Shown here one piece after another: positions 7,664 to 9,325 of a DNA stretch of 9,325 nt. Numbering within the stretch: position 1 is the first letter of the stretch; every line of letters begins with the position of its first letter. Where the stretch lies: positions 1 through 9,325 of the forward strand of contig DUIP01000009.1 of the NCBI GenBank assembly GCA_013330285.1, read 5' to 3'. Source of the DNA: Candidatus Poseidoniaceae archaeon. GTDB taxonomy: Archaea; Thermoplasmatota; Poseidoniia; Poseidoniales; Poseidoniaceae. Under the pieces are notes generated by a model. That model did no database searches, had not been told where the DNA came from, and worked only from the letters and a program-made list of their open reading frames with translations. The position numbers and the translations under genes were made by a program.

Positions 7664-7894
7664 GAGTTCAGCACCAATCAATGTCTTGGTGTCAGCAATA
7701 CCTTCAATGACACGAATGTCCTCAACGATACAACGAGTCAAGGTGTATTCGTCCTCTGCCTGAACACGAGCAATGAGGTCGTATTCTCCAAATAACATCC
7801 ATCGGTCAGTGACAAATTCAATGCCGTCAAGGGTAGCACGAACCTCATGCTCTTTGCCCGGTTGAGTGGTGATCAAAACGAATCCAATAGCCAT
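7661..7894 (-). CDS. Stand-alone Lrp/AsnC-type RAM (ligand-binding) domain protein, second of pair
   Basis: A 77-residue protein consisting only of the alpha/beta RAM fold that in Lrp/AsnC regulators binds amino acids and drives oligomerisation. Hallmarks are AIGFVLITTQPGKE at the start, the central FGEYDLIARV (35-44) and the terminal strand TKTLIGAEL (69-77). It has no helix-turn-helix. I chose ATG 7892-7894 because GAGGTG (minus strand, 7901-7906) sits 6 nt upstream, overlapping the stop of the preceding gene. A longer form from 7921 would add nine residues with no family match and overlap that gene. It lies 10 nt after its paralogue, so the two are almost certainly co-transcribed and probably translationally coupled. 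It may act as an effector-binding partner of a full-length Lrp or as an amino-acid-responsive enzyme modulator; the ligand is unknown. Confidence 0.85.
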   Translation of the reverse strand: MAIGFVLITTQPGKEHEVRATLDGIEFVTDRWMLFGEYDLIARVQAEDEYTLTRCIVEDIRVIEGIADTKTLIGAEL

Positions 7895-7900
7895 GCATCG

Positions 7901-7906
7901 CACCTC
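7901..7906 (-). promoter_or_regulatory. Ribosome binding site that decides the start of the second RAM gene
   Basis: On the minus strand this reads GAGGTG, complementary to the 16S 3' end. It overlaps the TGA of the upstream RAM gene and stands 6 nt before ATG 7892-7894. It favours the 77-residue form over the start at 7921 and suggests translational coupling. Confidence 0.65.
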
Positions 7907-8138
7907 AATATTCGACCGCAATCAAGGTCTGTGTCTCTTTGACTCCAGAAATCCGTCTGAACTCCTTCATCAACATGGAGGTCAAATCGCCGGCATTGTC
8001 GGAGCTGACCCTCACCAAGAGATCGAATTCACCATACAGAGCGTGCACCTCAGCAATGGCCTCGTGTTCAGAAAGTGCAAGGTAGACATCTCGCTCATGT
8101 GAGGGCAGGGTTTTGAACAACACAAACGCCTCAGGCAT
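7905..8138 (-). CDS. Stand-alone Lrp/AsnC-type RAM (ligand-binding) domain protein, first of pair
   Basis: Also exactly 77 residues and again a RAM domain alone: EAFVLFKTLPSHERD at the start, YGEFDLLVRV (35-44), and TQTLIAVEY at the end. Aligned end to end without gaps to the downstream protein, I count 27 identities in 77 (about 35 percent), concentrated in the FVL, G-E-x-D-L-x-x-R-V and T-x-T-L-I blocks. The pair thus looks like an old tandem duplication. Since RAM domains form dimers and higher rings, a hetero-oligomer is plausible. It has no DNA-binding domain, so direct promoter binding is unlikely without a full-length Lrp partner. ATG 8136-8138 has no clear Shine-Dalgarno; a TATA-like CAATAAG on the minus strand is centred 27 nt upstream, which suits a leaderless transcript. 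Confidence 0.87.
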   Translation of the reverse strand: MPEAFVLFKTLPSHERDVYLALSEHEAIAEVHALYGEFDLLVRVSSDNAGDLTSMLMKEFRRISGVKETQTLIAVEY

Positions 8139-8161
8139 AGCCTGTCCAGCGAAACTCCGGT

Positions 8162-8168
8162 CTTATTG
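8162..8168 (-). promoter_or_regulatory. Candidate TATA-like element for the RAM gene pair
   Basis: CAATAAG on the minus strand lies in a locally AT-rich patch and is centred 27 nt upstream of the ATG at 8138, the spacing expected for a leaderless archaeal promoter. It is a weak match to the TTTAWA-type consensus, and position is the main argument. Confidence 0.3.
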
Positions 8169-8179
8169 ATTGCTAAACA

Positions 8180-8215
8180 ATGTCATGGCTCCTCATGAGA
8201 CTCATGACATGCATG
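8180..8215. promoter_or_regulatory. CATG palindrome cluster, candidate operator between divergent genes
   Basis: Five CATG tetramers start at 8184, 8194, 8203, 8208 and 8212. ATGTCATG (8180-8187) and CATGACAT (8203-8210) form a perfect 8-bp inverted repeat around a 15-nt centre. That centre contains CTCATGAG (8192-8199), itself a palindrome and nearly concentric. TCATGA occurs twice (8193-8198 and 8202-8207). The cluster sits just upstream of the RAM-pair promoter candidate and 41-76 nt before the beta-helix gene start, so a bound regulator could affect either. The repeats are visible directly; function is inferred. Confidence 0.4.
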
Positions 8216-8255
8216 AAGCCGAACCCTTGAAGTGCGTTCGCGAGCGCCTTGAGGT

Positions 8256-9325
8256 ATGGACACCAATGGGCATCGTCACTGGCTGGCTCTGGTTTTAGTG
8301 GGCTTGCTGGTGAGCATGCCATACGGCGGTGTTCTTTCTCCTGCCGAAGATCCACTGGCTGAAGGCGAGTTGAATTCAAACGAAGTTTCACCAAAGGCCC
8401 AAACGACCTGGTCGGGAACCGTGACCGTCACCACGAGTTATACCGTGACTGTTTTTGATGAACTCATCGTGAGTGCTTGTACCCAAATCGAACTCGGTGC
8501 AGGAGCGCGCATCTACGTCGAAGGTCGGTTGACGGTTGAGGGCACCAGAAGTTGCCCTGTGGTCATGTATTCATTTGCGAGTTCGGACCACGAAGGCCTC
8601 CAATTCAACAGCAGTTCCAATGGCCGTGGCTCAGTTATTGACAACCTCACCATTGAGGATTCGATTTACGGCGTAACCATGTACGGAAGCAATCCATTCT
8701 TTGCCAATCTGACCATCATCAACCCGGACCGAGTGGGACTGGATCTTTTCAGCAGTTCGTCCCCAACAATTCGAGATCTTTACATCGACCAAGCAGGACG
8801 CTTGGTCCCGTTCCAAAATGATTGGCGATATGGGCTTGGTCTCTCGATTGGAGCAGGAAGCACTCCTATTGTCGATGGTGCTTATTTCACTGATCATCTG
8901 ACAAGAGCCATCAACATCTGGGGCGGTTCTGGTGGATTGCTTCGCAACATTGTGATGGACAACATCAGTGGTTCCTCATGGGCCATGGTGGCTGGGGTTT
9001 GGGTTGAGGACAGCCAACCGCTGCTCACCAACATCACCATCGATAAATCAGACAACGGTATTGTGATTCGTCATGTCGATGATGGTGGCTACACAAGGGC
9101 TGTGGTCAAGGACGCTACCATAACCAATTCGATGTACAGAGGCGTCTATGTTGACAAATTGAATCATACCAATTACACCAACTATGAAACGGCTGATTTC
9201 ACCAACCTCACAGTGCTTGGCACTGGCGGTTCTGGCGCAACAACAGCCAACATTGGCTATGCTGCGATCGATGTCAACGCTACCGGAGCATGGTTTGAAA
9301 ACACCCTTGTCCAAGATTCAACCAC
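8256..9325 (+). CDS. Secreted right-handed parallel beta-helix (PbH1/NosD-like) protein, N-terminal part (partial)
   Basis: The frame is open from ATG 8256 to the right edge (356 complete codons). An in-frame TGA at 8250-8252 fixes this as the first ATG. Residues 1-30 form a signal peptide: MDTNGHRH, then a hydrophobic core WLALVLVGLLVSM. From about residue 50 a WSGTVTV / ARIYVEGRLTVEGT pattern resembles the N-terminal cap of beta-helix proteins. It is followed by rungs roughly 21-24 residues apart. Four share an S-x-P-x-hydrophobic phrase (SNPFFANLTI, SSPTIRDLYI, STPIVDGAYF, SQPLLTNITI). There are nine N-x-S/T sequons and one cysteine pair (C75, C100). Such domains act in surface polysaccharide binding or cleavage, adhesion, or as structural stalks; no catalytic residues can be assigned, and the C-terminal anchor, if any, lies outside the window. 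GAGGT abuts the ATG with no spacer, so it is probably not a working ribosome binding site. Confidence 0.82.
   Translation, partial: MDTNGHRHWLALVLVGLLVSMPYGGVLSPAEDPLAEGELNSNEVSPKAQTTWSGTVTVTTSYTVTVFDELIVSACTQIELGAGARIYVEGRLTVEGTRSCPVVMYSFASSDHEGLQFNSSSNGRGSVIDNLTIEDSIYGVTMYGSNPFFANLTIINPDRVGLDLFSSSSPTIRDLYIDQAGRLVPFQNDWRYGLGLSIGAGSTPIVDGAYFTDHLTRAINIWGGSGGLLRNIVMDNISGSSWAMVAGVWVEDSQPLLTNITIDKSDNGIVIRHVDDGGYTRAVVKDATITNSMYRGVYVDKLNHTNYTNYETADFTNLTVLGTGGSGATTANIGYAAIDVNATGAWFENTLVQDST

Larger units (their letters stand above)
8139..8255. other. Divergent intergenic region between RAM pair and beta-helix gene
   Basis: This 117-bp spacer is the longest non-coding stretch in the window. It holds the weak TATA-like element for the RAM genes and the CATG palindrome cluster. 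The remaining part (8216-8255) is GC-balanced, and I see no TATA box at the expected distance from ATG 8256, no terminator and no small RNA-like structure. Confidence 0.7.

Noticed and set aside
7661..7921. Longer 86-residue form of the second RAM protein starting at 7921
   Set aside because: Adds nine residues unlike any RAM N-terminus, overlaps the upstream gene, and lacks the GAGGTG site that precedes ATG 7892-7894; the shorter form also matches its paralogue's length exactly.
5390..8138. STAND protein plus RAM pair as an antiviral defence or toxin-antitoxin system
   Set aside because: STAND NTPases occur in defence systems, but here the partner is a winged helix rather than a nuclease, protease or membrane effector, and the RAM proteins are convergent, not in the same operon. 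No mobile or defence genes are nearby.
8173..8394. Minus-strand ORF of 73 codons covering the palindrome cluster
   Set aside because: Antisense to the signal peptide of the beta-helix protein, with no motif and no ribosome binding site.
8631..9314. Two minus-strand ORFs of 88 codons each (8631-8897 and 9048-9314)
   Set aside because: Both are shadows of the beta-helix gene; the periodic rungs on the plus strand explain the lack of stops.

Overview
The window looks like a chromosomal segment from a mesophilic archaeon, most likely a marine Thermoplasmatota of the Poseidoniales (Marine Group II) type. That placement is an inference. It rests on a TYW2/Trm5-type wyosine enzyme (known from archaea and eukaryotes), stand-alone Lrp/AsnC-type RAM domains, a bacterial-type UvrC (known in mesophilic archaea), very large secreted proteins with a C-terminal anchor followed by an Arg/Lys cluster, near-balanced base composition, and several starts without a Shine-Dalgarno sequence.

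Layout, left to right. (1) 1-410, minus: 5' part of a TYW2-like tRNA wyosine enzyme, running off the left edge. (2) 411-461: a 51-bp divergent promoter region. (3) 462-3620, plus: a 1052-residue secreted, membrane-anchored protein of unknown family. (4) 3621-5348, minus: uvrC, the nucleotide-excision-repair nuclease. (5) 5349-5389: a 41-bp divergent spacer. (6) 5390-7660, plus: a winged-helix/STAND-NTPase/helical-repeat protein, probably a signal-responsive regulator. (7) 7661-7894 and 7905-8138, minus: two tandem 77-residue RAM-domain proteins, read in the order 8138 to 7661. (8) 8139-8255: a divergent intergenic region with a cluster of CATG-centred palindromes. (9) 8256 to the right edge, plus: the 5' part of a secreted parallel beta-helix protein.

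The segment is very compact. Genes alternate strand, and both convergent pairs end with stop codons directly abutting (zero bases between). The two pairs of starts flanking 411-461 and 5349-5389 are only 51 and 41 bp apart. No stretch over 300 bases lacks a gene. I see no tRNA, rRNA, CRISPR array, insertion sequence or transfer scar.

Functionally it mixes housekeeping (tRNA modification, DNA repair), cell-surface genes (the 1052-residue anchored protein and the beta-helix protein, both with signal peptides, sequons and extracytoplasmic cysteine pairs) and regulators (the STAND protein and the RAM pair). No operon-level defence or mobile system is evident. The least explained genes are the 1052-residue surface protein, the STAND regulator divergent from uvrC, and the RAM pair next to a palindrome cluster.
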